Shown: one piece after another, positions 1-9,202 of the stretch
Layout: every line of letters starts with the position of its first letter
Numbering within the stretch: position 1 is the first letter of the stretch
Assembly (NCBI RefSeq): GCF_015711605.1
Contig: NZ_JABTEZ010000001.1
Span: forward strand, 772,001-836,000
Direction of reading: 5' to 3'
Length of the DNA stretch: 64,000 bases
DNA from: Planomonospora sp. ID67723
Lineage (GTDB): Bacteria > Actinomycetota > Actinomycetes > Streptosporangiales > Streptosporangiaceae
Translations under genes and position numbers: made by a program
The notes under the pieces: generated by a model
Databases searched by the model: none
Told to the model about the DNA's origin: nothing
What the model saw: only the letters and a program-made list of their open reading frames with translations

Positions 1-2186
1 ACCACGGTCAGCTCGTCCAGGTCGCGCCGGGGATCCGAGACGGTCAGCGTCGCCGTACCGTCGCCTCGCTCCCTGACGAGGACGGAGCACGGGGCGGAGG
101 CGGCCACGTCGCCGGCGGCTCCGCCGTTCCAGAAGTTGACCGCGGTGATCCCGAGCGACGGGATCCGGACGCCCTGCCGGCGGTCGCTGTTGGCGAGCAC
201 GCACACCCATCCGGGGGCGGCGGCGCGGGCCCGGGTCTCGGCCAGGCTCGCCCCCGGCAGGAGCAGGTAGACGTACCCGGCCGCGACGGGGTCGACGCCG
301 TGGTCGAGCCAGAGGGTCACGTAGCTCCGGGTCACCGGTTCCGAACCGCCGGTGCGCCGCTCACGCAGCGTGCGCAGGCGGGCGCCGCCGGGCAGGACGT
401 AGCCGCCGTGCCCCTCGATGTGCGCCCAGCCCACCGGCCCGTCCGGGCCGCCGCGCGTGTCACCGTCCGTATCACCGTCCACGGTGAGCGTCGCGCCGGT
501 CCTGCGGTTGTCCACGACGGTCTCGACCGGCACGCCGTCCTCGGCGGTGATCCCGGCACCCAGGCAGACCACCGCGTCGTCGAGGAAGAACCACGACTTG
601 AAGGCCTCCAGCGTGCTCTCCAAGCCGCTCAGGTGCTGGCCGACCGCCGCGTACACGCCGTCGGTGGCACCGCCCACCCAGCGCCACGGCGGGCAGGTGT
701 CGCCCCACGCGGTGCCGGCGCCGTCCGCCAGCCGCCGGGTGGAGACGGTCGTGCCCGGCAGGCGGTAGGGGTCGACGGTGGGCCAGAAGGAGTCGGAGTA
801 CTGGTCGCCGTGGCCGTCGGCCCACCAGTAGAGCATTCCCGACCCGGTGTGCCAGCCGCGCAGGTTCTCACCGTTGCCGTGCTCGTAGTGGCCGATCCGG
901 TGGGAGGCCATGCTGAGCCCCGCGCACCAGGACGGCCTGCGGTGGACGGCGCGGGCGCTCATCGCCAGCAACCGGTGCCCGTCGGGCTCGGCGGCCGCCG
1001 GGATCGCGTCGTCGTCCAGGATCGCGGCGAGGCGGGCGTGGAACCCCAGGTCGTTGCGCTCGGCCGCCTCCAGCATGGGCACGGAGGTCTCCCGCAGCGC
1101 CCACCCTTTGACCATGCCCTGCCAGCGGGCCCGCTCGGCGGTGGAGGCCGCCTCCCCCAGCAGCAGGATCGCCGCGGCGATCGCGTGCCCCCTGCGGTGG
1201 TCGCCGTACGGCTCCCTGCCGACCGCGCGACCGCTGAAGAGGTCCATGCAGAAGCCGTCGTGGACGACCGGCGCGAACGACCTCTCGACCATGTCGAAGA
1301 CGATCTGCCGGGCCGGGTCGGCGACCTCCCACGGCGAGCCGCTCACGACCGCGAACAGGGTCGCCAGGCCGGACAGCAGCGACGCTCCGTACGTGCCCTG
1401 GTAGGGGACGAAGGTGTGCTGGACGAACGAGCCGTCCCGGTAGAACCCGTCGCCCTCGGAGACGTGGCGGAAGACCGGGGAGAGCGCCGAGACCGCCAGG
1501 GCCGCCCTGTCCGGGTCGCAGCCGAGGACGGCGCGCAGCAGCGTCACCGTGCACAGGTCCACCCGGTTGGCCCCGGTGCTGGTGCCGCTGTAGTCGTCCA
1601 GGCGGCACTCCGGGACGAAGTGGTCCACCGCGTCCCGCAGCGCCGCGCTCTGCCGGTCCGTCAGGGGGGGGCCGATCAGCAGGGCCGCGTCGAGGAGCTT
1701 CCTGGGCGCGCCGATCTCCCAGTGCCACCAGTTTCCGGCCGGATCCGCGCCCGCGGCGTACACCAGCCGCCGATAGTGGTCGATGCCGGCGGCCACGGCG
1801 GCGGCCAGGTCCGCGTCACCGGCCAGGCCGGTCCCGGGCAGGGCGTACGCGCGGGCCATGGCCTGCAGCCGGGCGGGGGTGGCGACGAGCGAGGGGAACG
1901 GCAGGCCGGGCCAGAGCCTCGTGCCGGCCGGTGCCATGGCGTCCCGGTATCCGGCCGCTCTCACGCCCAGCTCGGCCAGCCGGGTCCGGTACGGCTCAGC
2001 CGTCGCGTCGAACCCCGGCCCCGCCGTCACCTCCCGCCACCGGCGGCGCAGCAGGGCGAAAGCCGCGTCTCCCGGGTCGGCCGCGCGCGGGCCCTCCTTC
2101 ATGTGCACGGCATGCGGCGGGACCAGCGCTCCGACCGCGACGGCACCGCCGAGCCGGAGAAGGGATCGCCTGGAATATCCGGTCAC
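1..2186 (-). CDS. Polysaccharide lyase family 8 (hyaluronate/chondroitin/xanthan lyase type), C-terminus cut by window edge
   Basis: Beta-elimination of uronic-acid polysaccharides outside the cell is the family role; the substrate cannot be read here. About 728 codons are visible and the frame is still open at base 1. The GTG at 2186 is the only start possible after an in-frame stop. It opens a twin-arginine signal (SRRSLLRLGG, then a hydrophobic stretch). PL8 hallmarks follow in order: NWWHWEIGAP, the catalytic Asn in TGANRVD, the His in DGSFVQHT, the Tyr in QGTYG and the Arg pair around SGRAVGR. The beta-sandwich C-terminal part is visible up to TLTVSDP near the edge. A long plus-strand open frame over this region is its shadow. 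Confidence 0.9.
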   Translation of the reverse strand, partial: MTGYSRRSLLRLGGAVAVGALVPPHAVHMKEGPRAADPGDAAFALLRRRWREVTAGPGFDATAEPYRTRLAELGVRAAGYRDAMAPAGTRLWPGLPFPSLVATPARLQAMARAYALPGTGLAGDADLAAAVAAGIDHYRRLVYAAGADPAGNWWHWEIGAPRKLLDAALLIGPPLTDRQSAALRDAVDHFVPECRLDDYSGTSTGANRVDLCTVTLLRAVLGCDPDRAALAVSALSPVFRHVSEGDGFYRDGSFVQHTFVPYQGTYGASLLSGLATLFAVVSGSPWEVADPARQIVFDMVERSFAPVVHDGFCMDLFSGRAVGREPYGDHRRGHAIAAAILLLGEAASTAERARWQGMVKGWALRETSVPMLEAAERNDLGFHARLAAILDDDAIPAAAEPDGHRLLAMSARAVHRRPSWCAGLSMASHRIGHYEHGNGENLRGWHTGSGMLYWWADGHGDQYSDSFWPTVDPYRLPGTTVSTRRLADGAGTAWGDTCPPWRWVGGATDGVYAAVGQHLSGLESTLEAFKSWFFLDDAVVCLGAGITAEDGVPVETVVDNRRTGATLTVDGDTDGDTRGGPDGPVGWAHIEGHGGYVLPGGARLRTLRERRTGGSEPVTRSYVTLWLDHGVDPVAAGYVYLLLPGASLAETRARAAAPGWVCVLANSDRRQGVRIPSLGITAVNFWNGGAAGDVAASAPCSVLVRERGDGTATLTVSDPRRDLDELTV

Positions 2187-2253
2187 GCATGGATTATCGG
2201 GATTCTCCGGTGGAAGTCACAGCCGTCTCACATCCCGCGCCGCCCGTCCCCGG

Positions 2254-2877
2254 TCAGCCGCCCGCCGGCGGCGCCGCGTCGTCCAGCAGGGTCCCGTGCT
2301 CCTGGGCCGCGAGGCTGTCGAGGAGCTTGAGGTACTCGCGGCCGCGGTTGGTGATCGCGACGTAGGACTGGAGGTCGAACCTGTCGTCGGGTCCCTGGTG
2401 GTCGATGCGGATGGCGTTGATCCCCGCCTCCCTGATCGGGACCACGAAGCGCATGGCGTCCAGCCGTTCCAGCTCGCGGACCATGTGGTTGGAGTACTGC
2501 ACGTCGAACGGCCCGTCGGAGGCCAGACCCCTCAGATGCCTGAGCTCGTGCTTGGTCACGATGCCCGAGAGCGCCACCTGCAGGACGTGGATGTCGGACT
2601 CGATGACCCGCTGGCGATCCTCGACCCGGCGCAGCCGGATCCGGCTCGCCCCGCCCGCGTCGAAAGTGAGGTCCTCGACCGAGTACTGCGAGAGCACGAG
2701 GACCGCCACCGCGACCAGGATCTCCGGGGTCGAAAGGCGCCGGTCCTGGCCGATCAGGCCGAGCGGCACCAGGACCAGGTAGGCGACGAGGAGTGTCGCC
2801 GTCACCACGGAGACGGCCTGCCGTGCCGAGAATCGGCGTCCGGTACGCGGCCCCGAGGACAGCGGTTCCGAAGGCAT
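2254..2877 (-). CDS. Hypothetical two-TM membrane protein with helical C-terminal domain
   Basis: A 207-residue protein of unknown function. Two hydrophobic segments (about residues 20-45 and 50-65) form a hairpin near the N-terminus. A charged linker follows (SRIRLRRVEDRQRVIESDIHVLQ) and then a soluble C-terminal domain (about 95-195). That domain looks like a winged helix: helices around VTKHELRHL and NHMVRELERL, then a beta segment RFVVPI and an AITNRGREYLKLL helix of the kind seen in MarR/HxlR-like folds. This could make it a membrane-tethered regulator, but that is inference. It starts at ATG 2877 and lies 67 bases upstream of the lyase in the same direction. Confidence 0.6.
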   Translation of the reverse strand: MPSEPLSSGPRTGRRFSARQAVSVVTATLLVAYLVLVPLGLIGQDRRLSTPEILVAVAVLVLSQYSVEDLTFDAGGASRIRLRRVEDRQRVIESDIHVLQVALSGIVTKHELRHLRGLASDGPFDVQYSNHMVRELERLDAMRFVVPIREAGINAIRIDHQGPDDRFDLQSYVAITNRGREYLKLLDSLAAQEHGTLLDDAAPPAGG

Positions 2878-3224
2878 CTGTCACCACACCCCTTTCCCCG
2901 GCGGCCCACCGGTTCCACCACGAGAAGACTCTTCTTCCGGAGCCGGGTCAAGGCTCGCCGCTGTCCGAACGGAATCGACCGGCTCGCGCATATGAGAACT
3001 ATTCATGTCAAACCGGGAAAGATTGCATGATCATTGGCAGGCGCGCGACGCGAGGAGTCCTGCGGTCACCCCCGAAGCGGATTCGCCGTCGGGCGACCAC
3101 CGGGCGAAATCTCTAGAGAAGGCCAGGTTAGCACGGTGCGACTCTTATCAGAACCACTTAAACCGGGATTTCGGATAGCCCCTATCCGAAATCTTATGCT
3201 ATTCAAGTGACATAAGTCTTAATT
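2878..3224. other. Divergent intergenic region, relatively AT-rich
   Basis: The 347 bases between the minus-strand membrane protein and the plus-strand surface-protein cluster are clearly less GC-rich than their surroundings. They must hold promoters for both directions. I see no credible gene. The one strong structure is the inverted repeat at 3167-3193, listed separately. Confidence 0.6.
3167..3193. promoter_or_regulatory. 12-bp perfect inverted repeat, candidate operator
   Basis: GATTTCGGATAG at 3167-3178 and CTATCCGAAATC at 3182-3193 are exact reverse complements separated by CCC. The repeat ends about 30 bases before the first gene of the 3.2-11.9 kb cluster, next to an AT-rich TTATGCT that could be a -10 box. 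An operator for a dimeric regulator is my reading. A bidirectional terminator is less likely, because no T-tract follows. Confidence 0.5.
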
Positions 3225-4592
3225 ATGAATAACCTCCCTCCTTTACCTTCCCCGAGGATCATTGTCAGTCTAATATCGGGATCTATGTCGCGGCATGCAT
3301 CAGATCCCCCAGACAAACGCGTCTGGCCATCTGGGCACGCCGACACCGCCGCCGGAAGCGGCTTCGAGGACGGCGAGGACTGGGAGCCCGAGCGGCTGGG
3401 GACATCCGGGTGGCGCAGGCTCGCCCTGGCGGGGGTGGCCCTGGCCGCCCTGGGCGGTGCGGGAGCCTGGGCCGTCGCCTCCCGTTCCCCCGAGTCCGGG
3501 GCCGTGCTCGTCAACTCCACGCCGGCGCCCGACCGGAGCGGCTGGGAGGCCGCCGTGCCGCCGCCGGCACCCGACGACACGCGGCAACCGTCCCGCAGGC
3601 CCCCGGCCACCGCCGCCGGAGAGACCGAGAAGACGGATCCTCCGGCGGCCTCCGCGAAACCGCCGGAGGACTCCCCGGTGAAACCCTCGCCGGAGTCCTC
3701 GGTGACGTCCCCGGTGGATTCGCGGCCGTCACGGCTCAGCGTCAGGGAGGCGCGGCGCGTGCACGAACGCTACGCGCGGGACCTCTCCATGACCCAGTTC
3801 TCGATGGACAGCCGGGCGATGGGGAAGCTGGAGCAGGGACTCGCGCTGGAGATGTCACGAGCGAGCTTCGAGACCGCACGCATGCAGGACGCGAAAGTGC
3901 CGGCAGGGCCATGGCCCGAACCGAAGGTATGGGTTCCCCGCGACACCAACGGCACCACCGACTGGTTCCTGGCCGTCTCCCACCAGCCGGGGGTCGCCAG
4001 GGTGAGCAAAGTGCTGACCCGCACCTCGGCCGGATGGCGGCTGACGGCGTTCACCGCCGACGCGCGAAACCCTCCGGAACCGCTGCCCGGCATCGCGGCC
4101 GACGCCGAGGGATACGCCACCAGCCTGCCGGAGAACGCCTCCGGGCTGCTGGCGACCCCGCGCCGGATCGCCGAGGCCCACCTGGCGAGCATGGAGAGCA
4201 CCACGCCGGACCCGATCTTCGCCGACGGTCCCTGGACCAGCGAGGCCGTGCGGTTCTGGCAGCAGGAACGCGCCCAGTTGGAGCGGGCGGGGTGGAGGCT
4301 CTCGCTCTCCTACCTGCGGGAGGGTCCGGTGCGCTCACTGATGACCCGCGACGGGGGCGCGCTGGTCTGGTACGGCGCCCGCTCCACCGACCTCCGCGAG
4401 GCCCGGCGGGCAGGCGCGACGGTCACGTTGAAGGGTGCGGCCGCGGTCCGCACCGCAGGCAAGTCGTTCGCCCGGTCGGCGAGCGTGACATACGGCCGCA
4501 TGTACGCGGCCTACATCCCCCCAGCGGGTTCCAGCGAACGGGTCCGCGTGCTCGGCGAGTGGTCCGAAGTCCTGGAGAGCCACGGCACCTGA
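3225..4592 (+). CDS. Single-pass membrane-anchored extracytoplasmic protein, DUF8094-like
   Basis: About 455 residues with an N-terminal cytosolic stretch, one membrane segment (about 66-86, LALAGVALAALGGAGAWAVA), a Pro/Ser-rich linker to about residue 165, and a globular extracytoplasmic domain to the end. The globular part (PKVWVPRDTNGTTDWFLAV, PGIAADAEGYAT) resembles what I remember of actinobacterial DUF8094 proteins, possibly two NTF2-like lobes; I cannot verify this. ATG 3225 has no ribosome site, and ATG 3285 (MSRHASD) is an alternative start. It is first in a run of five or six plus-strand surface-protein genes and follows a palindromic operator candidate. Confidence 0.7.
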   Translation: MNNLPPLPSPRIIVSLISGSMSRHASDPPDKRVWPSGHADTAAGSGFEDGEDWEPERLGTSGWRRLALAGVALAALGGAGAWAVASRSPESGAVLVNSTPAPDRSGWEAAVPPPAPDDTRQPSRRPPATAAGETEKTDPPAASAKPPEDSPVKPSPESSVTSPVDSRPSRLSVREARRVHERYARDLSMTQFSMDSRAMGKLEQGLALEMSRASFETARMQDAKVPAGPWPEPKVWVPRDTNGTTDWFLAVSHQPGVARVSKVLTRTSAGWRLTAFTADARNPPEPLPGIAADAEGYATSLPENASGLLATPRRIAEAHLASMESTTPDPIFADGPWTSEAVRFWQQERAQLERAGWRLSLSYLREGPVRSLMTRDGGALVWYGARSTDLREARRAGATVTLKGAAAVRTAGKSFARSASVTYGRMYAAYIPPAGSSERVRVLGEWSEVLESHGT

Positions 4593-4620
4593 CGTCCCCA
4601 CCGGAAGGAGAGGAACGTTC

Positions 4621-6267
4621 ATGACGGCACCATCACGTAAGCCCTCGCGCGCGACGGTCATCACCGCGGGGGTCGCGATCGGGGTGTTCGGGGCGGGTGC
4701 GGGGCTGGGGACCGTCATATCCGCGAATTCCGGGCCCGCCCAGGTGGAGACCGTACGGCTCGCCGCGGGCACCTACCTGCTGAACGCCGAGACCAGGACG
4801 TGGACCGCGGCGCAGGGAGGGAACGACACGCTGCTCTCGGGCGCCGGCGAGGGCAGCGCGGTCAGGGCCGCGAGCGGGGACCCGCGGGTCTGCCTCTCCC
4901 TCACCACCGGCGGCCAGGCGGTGGACGCCGGAGGCGCCGGCTGCCTCGCCCTTCCCTCGATCGGCGGCGGCCTCACCGCCCTCAGCCCAGGCAACCCCAG
5001 CGCCGATCCGGTCAAGCCCACCAAGAAGCCGTCCGACCCGCCGAAACCCTCCGCCTCGAACCCGCCCAGGAAAACGTCCGACCCGCCGAAGCCGCCCCCC
5101 TCGAACCCGCCCAGGAAGCCGCCGGCGCAGCCCGCTCCGGTGCGTCCCCCGGCGACCAAGAAGTCCGCCCCCACCCCCGACCCGAAGCTCACGCAGAAGG
5201 TCACCGGCAATCTGGAGGGAAGCGAGGTCTCCGTCCACGCGCCCAAGATCGCCGTCATCGAGCAGCCCTCCCGGAGCGCCGAGCCTCCCAGGACCACCGC
5301 GAACCCATCCCCGCGGACGAGCGCCAGGGGTTCCGCCCCGCCGACGGCCGGCGGGCCCGGCCCGCAGTCGAGCCCCGGCGGGTCCGCCGCTCCGGCGACT
5401 CCCGTCCGCACGCCGTCCGCCGGTGCCCGCATCGCGCCACCCTCCGTGGAGACGCTCCGACCGGCGTTGCCGCCCCGGAACGCCCCGGCGACCTCCCCCG
5501 GCCCGCGTACCCCCGGTCCGGACGACAGCGCCCAGAGCCCGCCGTCCGCCCGGTCCTCCGGGCCGCAGCAGCCGGAGACCGGCGGCACGGACGCCGAGCC
5601 GCAGACCAGCCCGTCTTCCTCCACCGGCGACTCCGTCCACGGTGACCCCTCCCTGCCGGTCTTCCAGGATCCGGAGCTCCTGCGGCGTGCCTACGAGGCT
5701 CTGGGGCTGGACAGGAACATGCGGTACACGGACGCCAACGGCGTGTGGGACCTCAACATCGCCCCGCCCGGCACCCCGCCGTGCAGGAACTACACCGCCG
5801 CCGAGCTCCGCTCGCTGCGCTCGGCCCAGGACGGCACGGCCCTGCCCGAAGGGGTCATCCCCCGCGACTCGTGCCAGTGGCCCGCCTTCATCCGCTGGCT
5901 GTTCGCGGATCCGGCCCCCGGTGAGGTCAGCAACTGGACCAAGTTCACCGGCCTCCCCGAGCGCGACCTGGAACTCGTGGTGACGGACTTCCCCGCCGCG
6001 CGGCCGAGCCCCGAGCCTTCCGGTCCCGACGCCCGGCCCGACCAGGAGCAGGACCAGCCGGAAACCGACCAGCCCGGCCTCCACCAGCCGGAAGCCGACC
6101 AGCCCGGCCTCCACCGGCCGGGCCCCGACAGGCCCGGCGTCTACCGCCCGGACCACGCCGGTACCGACGGTCACGACACCGGCCGCTCCAGTCCCGGCGG
6201 CCACGACACCGACCGGCCGGACTCCGGCGAGATGCCGCCGTACTCCGGCGAGTACACGGGCCCGTGA
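4621..6267 (+). CDS. Large Pro/Ser-rich secreted or anchored surface protein
   Basis: A 548-residue protein with a short basic N-terminus and a hydrophobic segment (about 14-33, VITAGVAIGVFGAGAGLGTV), so it is probably exported and membrane-anchored. Long Pro/Ser/Thr-rich low-complexity stretches (about 120-340) contain a tandem 15-residue repeat. A small globular domain with cysteines follows (about 340-455; PGTPPCRNYTAAELRSLRSA, PRDSCQWPAFIRWLF). The C-terminus carries another tandem repeat rich in DQPGLHQPEA. A GGAAGGAGAGG ribosome site lies just before the ATG. Its stop overlaps the next gene's GTG (GTGA), so the two are translationally coupled. No enzymatic function is recognisable. Confidence 0.75.
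   Translation: MTAPSRKPSRATVITAGVAIGVFGAGAGLGTVISANSGPAQVETVRLAAGTYLLNAETRTWTAAQGGNDTLLSGAGEGSAVRAASGDPRVCLSLTTGGQAVDAGGAGCLALPSIGGGLTALSPGNPSADPVKPTKKPSDPPKPSASNPPRKTSDPPKPPPSNPPRKPPAQPAPVRPPATKKSAPTPDPKLTQKVTGNLEGSEVSVHAPKIAVIEQPSRSAEPPRTTANPSPRTSARGSAPPTAGGPGPQSSPGGSAAPATPVRTPSAGARIAPPSVETLRPALPPRNAPATSPGPRTPGPDDSAQSPPSARSSGPQQPETGGTDAEPQTSPSSSTGDSVHGDPSLPVFQDPELLRRAYEALGLDRNMRYTDANGVWDLNIAPPGTPPCRNYTAAELRSLRSAQDGTALPEGVIPRDSCQWPAFIRWLFADPAPGEVSNWTKFTGLPERDLELVVTDFPAARPSPEPSGPDARPDQEQDQPETDQPGLHQPEADQPGLHRPGPDRPGVYRPDHAGTDGHDTGRSSPGGHDTDRPDSGEMPPYSGEYTGP
5031..5120 (+). repeat. Two tandem 45-bp units inside the Pro-rich surface protein
   Basis: Units at 5031-5075 and 5076-5120 encode SDPPKPSASNPPRKT and SDPPKPPPSNPPRKP. 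The repeat is in frame, so copy-number change would alter stalk length without breaking the gene. Confidence 0.8.
6054..6143 (+). repeat. Three tandem 30-bp units at the C-terminus of the same protein
   Basis: Units at 6054-6083 and 6084-6113 are almost identical; the third, at 6114-6143, has diverged. They encode ten-residue repeats of the type QPEADQPGLH. Confidence 0.8.
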
Positions 6268-8036
6268 ACGCGTCCACCGGCACCGGGAACACCGTGCTCG
6301 GCCCCGGCCAGTGGGCGGCGTGGGTGAACGAGCACGGCGCCCACCTGCTGGACTACGCCGGATACCACCTGGGAGCGGAGGGGGCGACGGCCGCCGCGGC
6401 CGCCGCCGTCGCCTCGTGCGGCGCGGCGGCGGGTCCGGAGGGCGTCTCGGTGCGGGCGCGGCTGCTGGCCGCGCTCCGCCGTGACTGCTCCCGCGCGCCC
6501 GGCCACCGCCCGGGATACGTCCCGGGCACGGGACCGGGCATGCCCGGCGCCCTGCTGATGGAGCGGGCATGGGGACTGGTCGACCCGCTGGGCGCGGAGA
6601 GCCTCCGGCTGATGTTCCGCCACGAGCTGACCCTCGAGGACCTCTGCCACGTGCTGGCCCTGCCCGCGGACGAGATCGGCAGGCTCGCGACCAGGACCCA
6701 GGACATCATCGAAACCCTCGTCAGCGCGCTGGACGGCCTCGCCCACGGACGTGCCCCCTGTGCGGCGCTGCGCCCGCTGGTGGACTCCGCGTTCCCCGGC
6801 GAGCCGTGGCGGCAGGCCGGCGGCTCCGGGGACGCGCGCGCGGAGCTGCTGTCCCACATGGTCCGGTGCCCGGTGTGCACACGGCCGATCAGCATCCGCT
6901 ACACGGTCCCGCAGATGATCTCCCATCCGCCGATCCCGCCCCTCACCGCCGAGGCCGGCAGGCGCTTCCTGGACGCCCTGCCGCCGGCGGTCCCGCTCTC
7001 CGCGCCCCCGTCCCTCCCCGCGGCCCCGGTCCGGCCCACGGGCTCCCCCGCCGACCCTCCCGGTGCCGCGGCCCCGCCGACGGTGCCGAACCTGCCCGTC
7101 CGGCGCGGCACCGCTCCGTACGCGGCGGGCCGGGGCCCGGCGAAACCGGCGCGTCCGAAACCTCTCCCGCCGCCCCCGGCGACCCCCGGACGGCGGGAGG
7201 AGGAGACGCTCCCCTCCCTCCCCGCGGTCCCGCACCGGCTCCCTCCCGGAGAGGAGACGCTGCCGTCCCTCCCGGCGGTCCCGCGCTCGCGGCCCTCCCC
7301 GGCCCTGCCGGAACCGGGGCGGGACACCCCGCTCTACGACGCGCTGCTCTCCCAGGTCTGGGCTCGCGAGATCCTGGCCCGCACCGGCGGCGCGCCTCTC
7401 GCGGGACGAGCCCGGCTCGACGTCTCCGCGTCCATCCCGGCACCCGCCCTACGGTCTGCGACCCGGCCCTCCGCCGGATCCCGCGCCGCGCCCGCGGGCA
7501 GGGACCGCGGGCCGGAGCGGCGCCGGCTGGCCGAGGCGCTCCTGTGGGCCGGGGCCCGGGTCCGCGCCACGACGGTCAAGATCGTCATCATCGTCGTCGC
7601 GGGCGCCGCGGGAACCCTGACCGGGATGAACCTCCTCGGTCCCGCCCTCGGCGACGGGACCCCGGCGCGGTCCCTGCCCTCCTCACTGCCCCAGGCCGCC
7701 ACGACCGCCGCGACCGCCGCACCCCCCACCGCGGACAGAGGCGAGCTCTCGGCGCGGCTGCGCATGCCGTCCGAGATCGCCCTGGACGAGTACGGCAGGG
7801 GCGGCGCGACCCTCACCTCCCTGTCGGAGGACGTGCTGCAATGGCGCGTGTCCGCTCCCGGCCTGGCCGTGAACCCCTCCAGCGGCACGCTGAAGCGGGG
7901 AGACACGGTCGTGATAACCCTGCGTGCCCTGCGCGTCCGCTACTGGTGCGGCGCCCCCGCTCCCGTCACCGCCCCGCTGACCCTCCACGGACCCGACGAC
8001 TCGATCTCCGCGACGGTGCGCTGGCGCACCTGCTGA
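6264..8036 (+). CDS. Sigma-70-like N-terminal domain fused through a TM helix to an extracellular Ig/BACON-like domain
   Basis: A 590-residue fusion starting at a GTG that overlaps the upstream stop. The N-terminal 200 residues look like a divergent ECF sigma factor: a helical region-2-like part (WAAWVNEHGAHLLDYAGYHL) and a region-4-like helix-turn-helix (LRLMFRHELTLEDLCHVLALPADEI). A zinc-finger-like ending follows (LLSHMVRCPVCTRP), as in fused anti-sigma domains. Next come a long Pro-rich linker, one membrane helix (about 434-455, VKIVIIVVAGAAGTLTGMNL), and a C-terminal beta-sandwich with SSGTLKRGDTVVITL typical of BACON/Ig-like folds. The region-2 core motifs are degenerate, so promoter recognition is uncertain. 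It may be a membrane-tethered regulator that senses the cell surface. Confidence 0.65.
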   Translation: MNASTGTGNTVLGPGQWAAWVNEHGAHLLDYAGYHLGAEGATAAAAAAVASCGAAAGPEGVSVRARLLAALRRDCSRAPGHRPGYVPGTGPGMPGALLMERAWGLVDPLGAESLRLMFRHELTLEDLCHVLALPADEIGRLATRTQDIIETLVSALDGLAHGRAPCAALRPLVDSAFPGEPWRQAGGSGDARAELLSHMVRCPVCTRPISIRYTVPQMISHPPIPPLTAEAGRRFLDALPPAVPLSAPPSLPAAPVRPTGSPADPPGAAAPPTVPNLPVRRGTAPYAAGRGPAKPARPKPLPPPPATPGRREEETLPSLPAVPHRLPPGEETLPSLPAVPRSRPSPALPEPGRDTPLYDALLSQVWAREILARTGGAPLAGRARLDVSASIPAPALRSATRPSAGSRAAPAGRDRGPERRRLAEALLWAGARVRATTVKIVIIVVAGAAGTLTGMNLLGPALGDGTPARSLPSSLPQAATTAATAAPPTADRGELSARLRMPSEIALDEYGRGGATLTSLSEDVLQWRVSAPGLAVNPSSGTLKRGDTVVITLRALRVRYWCGAPAPVTAPLTLHGPDDSISATVRWRTC

Positions 8037-8077
8037 CCGCCTCCCGTCTCACACCGTCCCGCGAAAGGACCCCGGCC

Positions 8078-9202
8078 ATGGCAGAGACCCCTTCCCGGAC
8101 CCATCCCGTCCCACCCGCCCCTCCCGAGTCCCAGCCGATGTCCTCACCCGCGACGCACACCACGGCGCACCCCGCGGCACACGCCGAGCCGGCGTCCGGA
8201 ACCCGGCCGGACACGGCCTCCGAGGAGCCGCCCGGGACCGCCCCGGAGAACGGGTCCGATCCCCGGCCGGAGACGGTCCCCCTCACCGCGGAACACCTGC
8301 TCACCAATCGGCGGCCCGAGCCCTCGGGAGGCTGGCGGCGGCTCGTCTGGCAGCTCTCCGGCAGGAGGTACATCCCCTCCGAGTCGGCGGCGGAGATCGA
8401 GCGGCGCACCCTGATCGCCCACGCCCAGACCCCCGTGGCGAGCGGGCACCACCGGATCGCGGTCATGAGCCTCAAGGGCGGGGTCGGCAAGACCACCACG
8501 ACCGCCGCACTGGGCAACACGCTGGCCTCCCTCCGGGGGGACCGGGTGATCGCGATCGACGCCAACCCCGACCGGGGGACCCTCGGGCTGAAGGTCAAGT
8601 CCGAGACGGCCGCGACCATCCGCACCATGCTCGCCGAAGCTCCCCACATCCTCCGCTACGCCGACGCCCGCGCCTTCACCTCGCAGTCCCCCGCACGGCT
8701 GGAGATCCTGGCCTCCGACACCGACCCCGCCGTCAGTGAGGCCTTCGACGCGGAGGACTACCGCACGGTCGCCGGGTTGATCGAGCGCTACTACTCGATC
8801 TGCATCACCGACTGCGGAACCGGTCTGCTGCACGGCGCCATGGGCGCGACCCTGGAGCTGGCCGACCAGATCGTGCTGGTCAGCCTGGTCGCCGTGGACG
8901 GGGCGAACTCGGCCGCGGCCACCCTGGACTGGCTCAACGCCCACGGGCACGCCGCGCTGGCGAAGAACGCGATCGTCGTGCTGAACGCGGTGGAACCCAA
9001 GGGCGACGTGGACCTGGAGCTGCTGGAACACCACTTCACCTCCCGCTGCCGCGCGGTGATCCGCGTGCCGTACGACCCCCATCTCAAAGAGGGCGCGGAG
9101 GTGGACCTGACCCGCCTGCGGCCCACCACGCGAGGCGCCTACCTGCGGCTGGCCGCGGCCGCCGGCCAGTCGTTCGGCCTGCACCCCGCCCGGAGCCGCT
9201 GA
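8078..9202 (+). CDS. ParA/MinD-type P-loop ATPase with disordered N-terminus
   Basis: A 374-residue protein starting at ATG 8078 behind the ribosome site GAAAGGA. Residues 1-115 are Pro/Thr/Glu-rich and probably disordered. The ATPase domain (about 125-374) has the deviant Walker A KGGVGKTTTT, the switch-like DANPDRGTLG, and CITDCGTG. Similar ATPases organise ESX/type VII and conjugation loci in actinobacteria; which of these applies here cannot be told from the window. It lies between a sigma-like membrane protein and an NTF2-like membrane protein, and its stop overlaps the next ATG (TGATG). Confidence 0.85.
   Translation: MAETPSRTHPVPPAPPESQPMSSPATHTTAHPAAHAEPASGTRPDTASEEPPGTAPENGSDPRPETVPLTAEHLLTNRRPEPSGGWRRLVWQLSGRRYIPSESAAEIERRTLIAHAQTPVASGHHRIAVMSLKGGVGKTTTTAALGNTLASLRGDRVIAIDANPDRGTLGLKVKSETAATIRTMLAEAPHILRYADARAFTSQSPARLEILASDTDPAVSEAFDAEDYRTVAGLIERYYSICITDCGTGLLHGAMGATLELADQIVLVSLVAVDGANSAAATLDWLNAHGHAALAKNAIVVLNAVEPKGDVDLELLEHHFTSRCRAVIRVPYDPHLKEGAEVDLTRLRPTTRGAYLRLAAAAGQSFGLHPARSR

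Noticed and set aside
300-2330. Long plus-strand open frame opposite the polysaccharide lyase
   Set aside because: Opposite strand encodes a protein with full PL8 motifs; the plus frame is Arg/Pro/Gly-rich shadow sequence.
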